Position numbers and translations under genes: made by a program. Shown piece by piece: positions 1 through 9,833 of a DNA stretch of 64,000 bases. Position 1 is the first letter of the stretch; each line of letters begins with the position of its first letter. A model generated the notes under the pieces. It was not told the DNA's origin. It did not search any database and was given only the letters and a program-made list of their open reading frames with translations. The DNA is from Zoroaster sp. YZ-2022 (lineage: Eukaryota; Echinodermata; Asteroidea; Forcipulatida; Zoroasteridae), in the NCBI GenBank assembly GCA_029582265.1, contig CM055837.1, positions 15,722,369-15,786,368 on the forward strand, given 5' to 3'.

Positions 1-150
1 ACCCTCCATGTTCCACAAACAAGAAACTAGAGGTTTGGACACAATACAGGCTACTTCTCTTCTTTCAAAAAAGTTTTGAGGCAAAGGAAGATTTGTAAAA
101 ATCTTGAAATCAGGAAAAATCCTGAGAAATCATAAGTTTTTTCTAGCCTA
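1..150. repeat. Dispersed repeat, end fragment
   Basis: Bases about 34-150 recur in inverted orientation at about 26700-26830, just upstream of the LINE relic there. The shared words are the string ending in GGACACAATACAGGCTACTTC and the following AT-rich stretch. No coding signal is visible. The left end lies outside the window, so the family cannot be named. Confidence 0.6.
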
Positions 151-374
151 GAAGTTTAGCTGATTTATTGCGAGATTGAGTAAGCTTTTGTCCAAGGTTA
201 TCTTAGCCCAGAACCATGGGTTGGGGTTTGAACGCACCATTTCCCCCAACTCCCATGCTAGCTATTTATAAATGAATACAATATTAGGCCTACACAAACC
301 GTATTAGCAAAATCCCGAGACGTATTCTTTATGCCAAATTTGGGTTCCAAAAAGATACCCCTCCCCGACCATCA

Positions 375-631
375 TTGGCGGATCCAGGGGGGGGGGGGCG
401 CTAAGGGGGCTGTAGCCCCCCCTAAAAATCGTTTAAAAAAATAAAAAAATAAAAAAAATAAAAAAAGGGAGAGAAAAAGAGAGAGAGGGGAGGGGAGAAC
501 GCACTCTCATTTCCCCCTCACTGTGCTTTGTTTTTCTCTCCCTTTGATTATTTCATTGTAATTTTTGTAGTACTGAAAAATAATTGTTTTTGATTCTCAG
601 CCCCCCCTAAAAATATTCTGGATCCGCCCAT
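375..631. mobile_element. hAT-type MITE with near-perfect 8-bp target duplication
   Basis: The element begins TTGGCGGATCCAG and ends in its inverse, CTGGATCCGCCCAT, so it has short terminal inverted repeats. It is flanked by GACCATCA on the left (367-374) and GACCATCC on the right (632-639), an 8-bp duplication with one difference, as hAT elements leave. The interior is G- and A-rich low-complexity sequence with no open frame, so it is non-autonomous. Confidence 0.7.
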
Positions 632-661
632 GACCATCCCCTCCCCTTTCAAATCAGCCTA

Positions 662-946
662 CAAGGATGTATAAGTAAAGACTGTTTGCAGTTACATCAT
701 GTGAAAAAAATTATCTTTTGAGTAGTAATTAGTTCTGAAAAGAACTAGTGGTTACAACTCGACGTTTCGATCAGTATGTTGATCGTCTTCAGGAGAAAGC
801 ATACTGATGAGAGCATACTGATCGAAACGTCAAGTTGTAACCACCAGTTCTTTTCAGAACTGAATACTACTCAAAGATATTTGTTCACAATGGTGTCACC
901 ACAAAACAGTCTTTACTTATCCTTTTCACCATGCAAAGCTGCAAAT
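662..946. repeat. Fold-back repeat (AAGAACTGG/GTTCTGAAAAG family)
   Basis: A left arm with GGATGTATAAGTAAAGAC and GTTCTGAAAAGAACT is mirrored by AGTTCTTTTCAGAACT and GTCTTTACTTATCC on the right, around a core containing TACAACTCGACGTTTCGATC. The same family occurs near 25447, 38595 and 41345. Its right end comes within about 10 bases of the stop codon of the CCDC3-like reading frame. Confidence 0.7.
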
Positions 947-947
947 C

Positions 948-3708
948 TTAAGGATGTACAAGTCCTGACATAATTTGTATGGCAATGATGTAAGCCACAC
1001 AACCAGTTATAACTGTGGCATCACCGTGACCATCACCATCTTGTGTGGATGATTCAAGATACAAGCCGTCTGGACATTGCTCTCTGATGTTCCCAACTGC
1101 TTCCATGACCTGCTGGAAGTTCTCCTTCGTAGGCTCAAATGCAACAGACATGAAATTGACTTCGTCTGGTGTGATGAGACCATCAGAGTTCCTCTGTAGA
1201 AGAGTGATGAATACGTGGTTGATGGGCAGCAGAGTGTGATGACAGGAGGTTAACCTGCCTGCTTCAGATATGTTAATCCTCGGAGGCAGTTCTTCTCCTT
1301 TCAAAGTGCAGAATACATTCATGTTGGCGATATAGGCCTGAAAAAATAATAAATAAAATAAAATAAAAAATCCCACTGAAATCATACCACTACATGTATC
1401 TTTAATCGTTGCCTATATTTAAAGGGACAATGTCATCATAATCAGAACAGAATTTCAACAGCGCCTGGAATCGTTGTCCTAGCTCCTACAATCAGTGCAA
1501 TTTTTGAAACAACCCATTCAGGCCACTCCAAGCCATTAGCTGTTGCCAGTGGCCTCCTATGATTACCCTTCTGTGCACTGTCACACCACTGAGATTGCAG
1601 GGTAAAGTGGTCTCCCATTGATATTGCAGGCCATAACTAATATGTTCAAACATTTACAGTGGCCTTGGGTGGCGCACACAGTTGATTTTGTAAGATTACT
1701 TGGAAAGGACAGCAGGCTTGTACATGTATGTACTGAAGGTTGCTAAAGAACAGAATTTAGTGGTTGGGAGTGGCTTCAATGTGTAGGAGGGTTTTAATGA
1801 AAACGGTGAATACAACTTAATGGCTCATTTATGCAGCAGCAACGGTAATATGACCTTATCATGTGGGGTATTATTTTCAATCACTGCGTTAGGCCAAAAA
1901 TAAAAAAGTCACCGGTTTCCGGTCATCGGTCGGCTTCAAAATTGTTGCGGTGATGTGGTAATTTATTTTTGCCAAGAGGGAAATATGTGATATATTGTAT
2001 ACACGGGGACCAAATTTCCAACACACAAAGTATGGTGGCTAAGAGAAGCCTCACAAATCGGGCAAACGTTCATACCCCTATGTGAAAATGCCGTTTAAAA
2101 CACAGCACAGCAGAATTCCAAACGATCCAGCAATTTTGGCAGCAATTGGACATCGTTTCTGAGGCAACTTTTTTTTGTTGCCCCTCCTATGCCCAGGCTG
2201 AAATTTGGCCCAGTAAGCACCGCACCCACAGACAGTCACTTGAGTATTTTTGGTTGCATTGCCAATTGTTCACACATGTGTATTTTTGTGCTGGAGTTAG
2301 TGGCAAAGTCAAACACACTTGTGTATGTCCTACATAAGCTATATGCAGAGTCACACAGAGCTGTGTATGTACTGCATAAGTTATAGCAGCAGACTCATAT
2401 ACAGTCGAGTGGTTTTTGTTTGACCTCCTACCACAGCCACATGTCCTTGCATTTATTTGAGTGCACTGCACAAAGTCAATGGGTTGGGAGTTACATACAA
2501 ATTTTGAGTGTCTTTGATTGTTAAACCTATAGGAGGTTAATCTAAAACTAGCACTCTGATTCCGTTATCTTGCACTTAGCCAGAAATTTGTCAAGGGAGG
2601 GGCAAGAATAAGCTTGGGCGATAAGACAATAATATCGAATATCGCGATCTTTTTTATTCAGTTACGATATCGAGAACCTTTTGATGTTATCAAGATATCG
2701 GCAAATCGAGATTTAAAAAAAATTAAATAAAAAAAATTAAAAAAATAGCCATTGTGAGTCAAGTCAGAAATTCCATGGAAACAAAATTAGGACAGTCTTT
2801 TCAGCTTTTGGAAGTGACAAACATAAGCAAACTACTTCAGAAGTACATATACACAACGCAAACAAATTTGTGATTTATTGCGACGCTTGCAGAGGGGTAT
2901 ATACCTATGGTTATTGGCTCTAAAGCAATCATGCATGATTGAATGTAAAAAAATAATCACGATACTATCTAAAATCTAATTTGCCGGTATATTGTGGATG
3001 CAAAAAAAATGGATACCGCCCAAGCTTATAAAAATAGGCAGGAAACGTTTATTAAAATCCCAGAAAATTTTGATTGGGTTCACAGGGGTAGAATGTCAAA
3101 CCCAACCGCCACTTTTCTTGTTCATTATAATTTATATATACCAACAATGTAATCTTACCTACCCAGTAAGATGATGAACATATAGATGATGATATATTCT
3201 TTTATTTTCTGAAGGGGAGGATTTTTTTAGAAGGGAAATAAAGTCCGAAAACCATCATAAAAGTGGATTTTAAAGACAGTTTTCTCTTTCTGTACCCCCA
3301 AAAATCGATTGGACCCTTTTTTTAACTGGATAGTGGTTGAAATACAATTCCCAAAAACCCTTAAAAAGTGGCGGTTGGATACGACACTATTCCAAATGGG
3401 GTAAAAAATAAAATATAAATAAAAAATAAAAAATAAAAAATAAAAAAATAAAAAAATAAAAACAGGCCTGGGATGCCGCCTTCTTTGCACTCCCCCCCCC
3501 CCCTGACTTCACGCCTGACATTTACCGTTTCTATTGGAATATCATCCATTGGGTAATGTGCGTCGACTCGACCGTATACAATGATATCTGCCTCTGCTGC
3601 CTGCTCAGCTAAAGTCATCGGCTTCCAGTTCGGTACTGAACATGGTCGAACCACCTGACTGCCACTCAAAAAAACGAGAACTACCAAGCTCTGGAAGTGC
3701 ACGTACAT
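948..3708 (-). CDS. CCDC3: CCDC3-like secreted protein, two coding exons visible
   Basis: Exon 1 is 3708-3526 (61 codons from ATG) with donor ACG/GTAAAT. Exon 2 starts at 1337 after TTTCAG and stays open to a TAA at 948-950; both boundaries are phase 0. The protein starts with a hydrophobic signal peptide, then a Cys-x3-P-x-W-x-PMT block and a VYGRVDAHYP segment. Exon 2 supplies the MNVFCTLKG, RLTSCHHTLL and INHVFITLL blocks and a DEVNF..AFEPT stretch. This order of conserved Cys and aromatic residues matches my recollection of vertebrate CCDC3, a secreted protein from fat and endothelium. The C-terminal coiled coil of CCDC3 is missing. Either a third exon lies beyond the left edge of the window and exon 2 ends at an unrecognised donor, or this is a shortened form ending at 948. 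The exon pair is clear; the family name is less certain. Confidence 0.62.
1420..2575. repeat. Composite of nested dispersed repeats in and beside the CCDC3-like intron
   Basis: An outer AAAGGGACAAT...-type fold-back element (as at 28864-29045) starts near 1420. It is interrupted at about 1474-1797 by a repeat also present at 30164-30482, resumes with the GTAATATGACC and GGGGTATTATTTTCA words, and is interrupted again at about 1897-2535. It resumes once more with TTAATCTAAAACTAGCACTC. Part of the second insert recurs inverted near 23350-23560. No protein is encoded. Confidence 0.55.
2612..3028. mobile_element. Miniature element with AAGCTTGGGCG termini
   Basis: The ends are AAGCTTGGGCGATA and its inverse TACCGCCCAAGCTT. 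The interior repeats the words ATATCG, CGATATCG and ATATCGCGA. A second, inverted and truncated copy lies at 63118-63430. No clear target duplication and no reading frame were seen. Confidence 0.65.
3090..3394. mobile_element. Miniature inverted-repeat element (CCGCCACTTTT family)
   Basis: The left end contains AACCGCCACTTTT and the right end AAAAAGTGGCGGTTGGAT, so the termini are inverted repeats. Further copies lie at 11657-12094 and 43449-43815, sharing the interior words GAAGGGGAGGATTTTTTTAG and AAAGTGGATTTTAAAGA. This copy sits in the intron of the CCDC3-like gene. Confidence 0.75.
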
Positions 3709-3913
3709 TATGTAACTCCTGTTTTGATTTAGTCACCTGTCAGTGCCAATTAAATTAAACATGTGATCGACCGTATCATGGAGGAAGGAACGTACAAACT
3801 AAGCTTGGGTCCAATTGTTAGACTACTGTTTTGGTATGTACGTGGACTTGCCCTGGCCGCGCCCTGAAGCCATCTGGTCACGTGACAAGCTATAAATATC
3901 ACATTGAGGCGAG

Positions 3914-4573
3914 GCCAGTGCTTCCACTTTCAAGGAAATTTCCTTATTTTAAGGAAATTTTGAAATGTTTTGACGCTCTAAGGAAATTTCTGAGGAAATA
4001 AAGAAATCTAAGGAAATCTAAGGAAATGCCGTAAATTCTAAGGAAATTCTAAGGAATGTTCGTAAATATTCGATATTTTTTTACGAAATAATGTTGCATA
4101 AAAATTAACACTTATTATACCCTCGGTCAGTTTGCGCGCTGTATAGCATTGACGCAGATTTGACTAGGCACGGCACAAACAGCCTAGTTGCCGGCCGCAT
4201 GTTAGGCACAGCCATGGGCTAGTCTAAGCATGACGTCAGATTTTCATGCTACCTAGGCTGGCCTACGCACATGTACAGTACATGTACATGTATGTATGGG
4301 GACCAACTGATCGGGAAGGCGTGCAAAAATGCTTATTTTCCCATGAATTGACTTTCCATTTTGAAAGGTTTTGCGTTTTTATTTCAACAGCATGCACTTC
4401 TTATGGCCTACTGCAACTTTCACATATGCAAACTGTGTATGCGTACAGGGGCTAATAATACACTTTTGATGATTTAAGTAAAACTAAGGAACATCGGGAA
4501 AAAAATCTAAGGAAACTAAGGAAATGTTTCTGTAAATCTAAGGAAATGTAGATTTGAAAAGTGGAAGCACTGA
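3914..4573. mobile_element. Inverted-repeat element with CAGTGCTTCCACTTT ends
   Basis: The ends are CAGTGCTTCCACTTT and AAAGTGGAAGCACTG. Both flanks of the interior carry many AAGGAAAT repeats. The CAG..CTG termini look hAT-like, but the two flanks do not show a matching 8-bp duplication. Confidence 0.6.
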
Positions 4574-5578
4574 CCTCGTGATCCGTCACGCGCGTAGACT
4601 AGACGTGACCGATCACAAACAAACCAGGGAGGGAAGTGTGAACAAACCAACGTCTGAGGTGCAAAACAGTGCTTATAAAACTGGAACAGCCTAGGAATTA
4701 AGCAATAACGACAACAGATCTACTACTACATAACTTTGTAAAAATGTTGCGGTTTTTCTGCTGTTTTCTTGTTATACACCTGGCCCTTGGTTAGGGACAT
4801 GAACAAAAATTTCAAACACACTATATCCATTAGTGATTTAAGTGAGCTTAAAGAGCAACTCAAATCATACATTTTAACACAAACATTTTTTCTGTGGGAT
4901 GTCTGGTTAATGAGATACAACATTTTAAATACAACGTATGTCGTGCCCATTATCAATACTTTATTACATTTATTTGTACACGTAGGAATTGTAACGCATA
5001 CAGTGTTTACACATAGCATGACGTGTATGTATCTGCAACTACTGTCTTCCCTAACCCTCAGGCTCAGTGCATCATATGTAGGGGTGGGGGGGGCCCTACA
5101 GTATTTAGGGCGGCCATATGTACTCCATGTCTAGGTCTCGAAAATGTTATGGGTCAAAGGTCAAAGGTCAAAGGTCAAAGGTCAGAGGTCAAAGTTCACA
5201 TGATAAGCATTTAAAATTATTTAATTTTTTACCACGTTCTACCATTGATGGTTCAAAACATTGATCAGCTGACAGGTCAAGGTCAAACTTGGGGTCAAAT
5301 TACAGTATACAAAGGTCAGGGGTCAAAGTAAACATTGTATACATGAGGGGATTGGCATGATACGCTTAATAATGGAGTCTTGACAAAGGTAAGAGCTGAA
5401 AAGAACATTAGTATTCTACAAAAATGTCAACATTATCAAATAACAAGGAACAGGCAAATACATGAAATTTGCTGAGATATTTATAAGTTTAACTTTCAAT
5501 GGTTTCTTTCTAGAAATGCGATTCTCGATGATGTATATATACTAATATTATTTTTGAAAATAAAATTCTACCTACCTT
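4574..5578. other. Intergenic stretch, no gene recognised
   Basis: AT-rich sequence between the inverted-repeat element and the transposase-like gene. Apart from the GGTCAAA arrays listed separately it has no recognisable repeat end, exon or RNA gene. Open frames near 4769-5134 on the plus strand lack any family resemblance. Confidence 0.5.
5153..5335. repeat. GGTCAAA tandem array and scattered copies
   Basis: Bases 5153-5205 hold six to seven head-to-tail copies of the 7-mer GGTCAAA, and more loosely spaced copies follow at 5275-5335. Each adjacent pair reads AGGTCAAAGGTCA, which coincides with a direct-repeat-1 nuclear receptor site. Array expansion is the simpler explanation; a regulatory role is only a possibility. 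Confidence 0.6.
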
Positions 5579-8552
5579 TCACAGAAACTTAATATCTCCA
5601 CTTCTCATATCAGCAATTATTTCCGATAGTTCTAAGTAAACATTCACTAGATTTTTATCTCCATCTTTCTGTTCATACTTGATCAAAAATTCATCAGTGC
5701 CCTCAACCCTAGAAGTGATAATTCCATCCCACCAAACCTCTTCTTTTTCTTCCTTCCACAGGTGAGTAATCTTCCTCCCTATAAGAGTTGATGGATTTTC
5801 CAAAATGTTTGCTAGTTTTGTGGAGTCCGCTGCATTGCAAGGATCGAGAGTCATAAGTTTCAACAAGTTTTCTTTTAGTTTATCCAGTGGATGCAGCTCT
5901 CTATTTGCAGAAAAGGCAAACAGTTCTGGATTAGCTTTTTGTTGAATTATTTTCTTCCGAACGTTGAGTTGCAGCTTGACAGCAATCACTTGCTGTGTTC
6001 TTGATTTGTGTTTAAGATTTTGATCCATGTCTTGCGCTGATTTCCATAGTCCTCCATGTTGTGTAATGTCCTCGAGTAAAGTCTCCCTTGATGCTCTTAG
6101 ATTGTCGTCTTTCTTTACTAGATCATTCCGTTTATCTTCTAACTGTTGTCTGCGTAATTGTTCAACATGCTTTTGGTGTTGTCTATCTGCCTCTTGGCTA
6201 ATCTTAGCTTGTTTCCTTGCTCTATCAAGCAGAACTTCCTTTTCATCTGAGGATGAAAACCAACTCTCTGTGTTATTATTATGATACATAATTTTAGACT
6301 CGCTATAAGTTATGTTGGCATTTGGTGCTCGCTTGAGTTCAAAGTCTAGCTGACCAAAGACACGTTCTCCGCTTATGTTGTGTCCAATGCAGGATTCTGC
6401 CTGATGTAGAAGGTCCTCATTGGGTTTACTGTATCTTCCTCCTGGGAGTTGATCTGCAAGTTGCCGTTCACAGTCCTTGCAGATGTCATGGAAAAGTCTC
6501 TGTAGTAATTGACAGGTTGCTGTGTCTGAACTGGATGGTTTTGTAAGTGCTGTGAATACTTCATCTTTGGTCATCAAGACATCTCGAAATATAGGAGGGG
6601 CACATCCTTTGACGACATCAGTGGCATTATTGGACCAGCTTTTCAGTGTTTTGACAGCTTCACAGTAGTATTGGTTCAACTCCAGAATACCTACATCACT
6701 CTCAATCAACCTCATCCAAGGACCTGTAAGATACTTTCCCACTAATCCAAGTGCCCTGCAAGAAGTAATACAGGTTTCTGTCTCTAGGTCATGTTTCACT
6801 GCTTTTAGGCAGTCATTGGTAGGAGCCCAGACCTTAGTGATGAAATCCAAGATATAGCCCTTAAGAAAAAAACATGCACCAGCATTAAGAAAATAAACAT
6901 GAAAACGACTTCCCATTATTGATTGCAGCGGATTTTTCTTTACTCCATTCATCTGTAGATGGGCCTTTATTTCAGTTGGGAGGCCTGCTCCGTCTTTAAA
7001 GCACAGACGGCACATTGACTGTATAAGTGCAAACGTTGCACTGCACCCCGCTTTTGAAGCTCATTGTCCCTCCTGAGGGATTGATTTCTTCCTCCCAAGC
7101 TTTAGTTGTCTTATCCGCCGTTTTTGCAAAGGTATCCAGAGGGTGCATTCCGCAGTAGAAGTTATTCATGTTGTTGTCGACTTTATTCCCCAGTTTTTGA
7201 TTAGCACATTTATTTACAATGTGTCGATCAGTCATAGTGTTTGCTATGTTGTTGAAGATGTTTTGTTTCAACTCTGGCTGTTTACAAGAAGTTGAAACAC
7301 TATCAATTGATGCGTTAATTGAATCAACATATGAGTCTGCATCGCCCGTGGTATTTCCTTAATACCTACGGTGAATGTATTGGTTGACGTTGCAATTTGT
7401 ACTTCTGAAGTGGACGTCTTTTTGCTGGTGCCATCATACTTCAAAGTAGTACAAGTTGATGATGCAAGTTCTTCTCCAAGTTGGAATTTAGAGATTTCTC
7501 TCATCTCAGGAACCATGTGTTCAAGTGCTTGCATCTGGTAGTTTACCTAGTCTTTTGCCACCCAATTTTTCTACACAGTAACGGATTACAGGGGAAATGT
7601 TGCGAGCAGAGACTTGCCGAGTAGTGCAGAAATAGACACATTCCCGCACAGCCGAATTAAATGTCTTCCCATCTCGCATTGTTGGTATGTTTTCGTCTCG
7701 TTGCTCCTCTAATTTCTCTTTTAGCTCATCCTTCTCAATTTCCAGCGCAGCGACTCTCTCCTTCATCTCACTCAATTCGTCTCGGCAACTGTCAACCGAT
7801 TGAGAACTTTGACGGCTCTGTTCAACTGCCTTGCCTCTCTTACTGTAGTAGCTTTTGAAGTTGCGCTTTTGTTGTTTAAGATCTTGGACTTGTATTTTAA
7901 GATGATGTATTTTAGATCTTAGTTGTTTCACTTTGGAAATGTCATTCACGTTGTGTTTGGCGTCTTTCTGAAGTTTCTGTACAAGTCTATTCCTCCGTCT
8001 GACTGTCTGCCTAAGGTTTCTTACAGAGGTCATTAGCCTAGATAATTTGGTATTATTTGCTGCTGCTTTCAAGGTTGCTGTTTCAATTTCTTTTGATTTT
8101 TTATGTATCTCTTTCGCCAGGTCCTCTGCGGTTTTCTCAAGGATACAGCATTGCTCACATTTTGTTCTTTGTTGATGTGACCGAAACATCTTGCATTGTT
8201 GAAGGCTGTTTGGGTCGCTTTATATTCGGCAGGAAAAAGTTAAATTTAAATATTCAGATGGTTTGGATGCAGACTTTATTTTTTTCAACATTTTTACTTT
8301 TGCTTTTACACGATGTAGTGCTGACAAAAGACTGGATTTTGATGGCTCGTTCCATTCTCCATTGTCTTGATAGATCTTTCTAATCATGCAGTATATGTCG
8401 TCTTGTGAATGTCCCATATCCATAAGGTTAAGTATTTCAATGGAGGCACCATTGCAGAGAGGTTTTTTAAGAATACACGGTTCACTTGAATCTGGTTGAA
8501 TATTTTTAAGGGTTATTCCAGCTTGGAAGCAGAATGTGCCAATGTTGTCCAT
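5579..8552 (-). pseudogene. Decayed transposase-like protein: coiled coil, hAT-like C-terminal block, Tudor-like tail
   Basis: Five consecutive minus-strand segments read as one protein of about 985 residues, broken by an in-frame TAA at 8220-8222 and frameshifts near 7525, 7348 and 7060. In order they show a short N-terminal region, a long Lys/Glu/Gln-rich coiled coil (8189-7650), and a CVYFCTTRQVSARNISPVIR block. Next come TLKYDGTSK (a possible first catalytic Asp), NNFYCGMHPLD, and FHVYFLNAGACFFL. The block GERVFGQLDFELKRAPNA followed by NNNTESWF resembles the C-terminal dimerisation region of hAT-like transposases. The tail WWDGIITS..DEFLIKYEQ resembles a Tudor-like barrel. I recognise this arrangement as a multicopy uncharacterised invertebrate family but cannot name its superfamily. 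A spliced 5' leader is likely, with intron 9262-8571. Assembly error could mimic some of the breaks. Confidence 0.65.
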
Positions 8553-8570
8553 TGTGACACTAAACCGATC

Positions 8571-9262
8571 CTACAAAAGATAAAAAGTTAATGGAAAAAA
8601 AATTTGAATGTGGAGAGGCCACAAATATTAAGCCTGATTAATTTATTGCTAAGCCTGAGAAATGTAAATAGTGGTTAATCCATTTTGCTCCACCTTAAAA
8701 TAAAAAAATGCACAACATAAAACTTTTTTTTTGTTTAAATGAGCAGGGGTTCCCCCATGGGTGGTTAACCCATTTTGTTAATGCTGTGGGAAAAAATATT
8801 GTTTTAAGCATACTTTATTTTACTTTATTATTTTACTGCTAACATTATTTTAAAAATCCTACTTTTATCAATGAAATGATTTTCATAAATTTAAATAGAG
8901 TGGTTAATCCAATTTACGGTTTGTTTACTGTTACGTTTACTCACCTGTTTAATTTCAGTTAAAAAATGTAACAGTTAAATTGAAAAAGCTGAAAAAAATT
9001 GAGCAGAAGTTCCCCTACGGGTGGTTAACCCATTTTTTAATAGTGCTGTGGGAAAATAAATTTGTAAAAATGCCTATGTTTGTGAAAATGCCTAAAATGT
9101 TTGTGATTTCAGTGAAACAATAACGTAGGCCTAACTGCAAAAACGTAAATAAAATCTGAAAACTTGCAGTAGGATAAACTTTTTTCTAATTTTTTTGCTG
9201 ATTTTTCTAATTTATTTCAGATAATTTTGATTTTACATGGGGGAATGTAATTGTAAACTCAC
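8571..9262 (-). other. Probable 5'-leader intron of the transposase-like gene
   Basis: On the minus strand the donor is CAGTTG/GTGAGT and the acceptor TCTTTTGTAG/GATCGG, both good consensus. The intron is AT-rich and contains two copies each of a GTGGTTAA(C/T)CCATTTT word and of GTGCTGTGGGAAAA or close variants, suggesting an internal local duplication. Joining the exons leaves the ATG at 8552 as the likely start. Confidence 0.5.
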
Positions 9263-9513
9263 CAACTGAAGACTGTCAACGATTTGCAAGGTTTCAGGTG
9301 CGATGAGAAGGCTTGAAAACTGTACTTTTCTTCTTTGCAATTGCCCACAACGCGAAATCGACCACGCACAGCAGCCGTACGTGGGCCGCATACGAGCGCC
9401 GCGCAGCCCGCGAAATTTTCTCCCGACGCGGTAAAAATTTGCCGTCTGCGTAGAAAATATTTCACTGCAAATTTCTCCTTTCTCGCAACAATTTCAATTA
9501 ATGAAAGGCACAC
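9263..9513 (-). promoter_or_regulatory. CpG-rich leader exon and probable promoter region
   Basis: Bases 9345-9445 are much richer in CG dinucleotides than the surrounding AT-rich DNA, and the segment ends in a consensus minus-strand donor at 9263/9262. This fits a non-coding first exon plus promoter for the transposase-like gene. The open frame through it does not join in frame to the downstream ATG, so I treat it as untranslated. Confidence 0.4.
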
Positions 9514-9520
9514 TTTCTAG

Positions 9521-9833
9521 TAAAAAAACATAATATCTATCAGAATTTCATATGAATAAAGATGAATAAAGTAATTATCAATAATAAATTTAACGTTAAA
9601 ATGTTTACGTGAAGATTTTACCGTAGAAAACTTTCTCGTCTGGTCACCAACCCCCATCATTTTGAAGCCCATGTATTCTATTTTCAGACTGGTGACAAAC
9701 AATCACCATCAGAAAAAGGATCGCTGCGTACGGCTGTTTTATGTGTGGGTGTTCAAGGCGATGTTTTGAGCTTCACTTTTCCCTAGGGCATTCCGTGCAT
9801 GAAAACGAACAGCGCCCTCTGGCGGTTATTAAG
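9521..9833. other. Short intergenic stretch upstream of the first recognised NAAA exon
   Basis: It contains no recognisable exon. The signal-peptide exon that the NAAA-like gene should have was looked for here and not found. Confidence 0.4.

Noticed and set aside
4769..5134. 121-codon plus-strand frame upstream of NAAA, considered for a signal-peptide exon
   Set aside because: A segment near 5020 resembles a signal peptide, but the phase and donor do not convincingly match exon 1 and it lies nearly 5 kb away, across another gene.
5153..5205. CRISPR-like array
   Set aside because: A 7-bp unit with no spacers in animal DNA is a simple tandem repeat.
9259..9513. 84-codon minus-strand frame in CpG-rich DNA
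   Set aside because: It ends at a consensus donor and does not join in frame to the downstream ATG, so it reads better as an untranslated leader exon.
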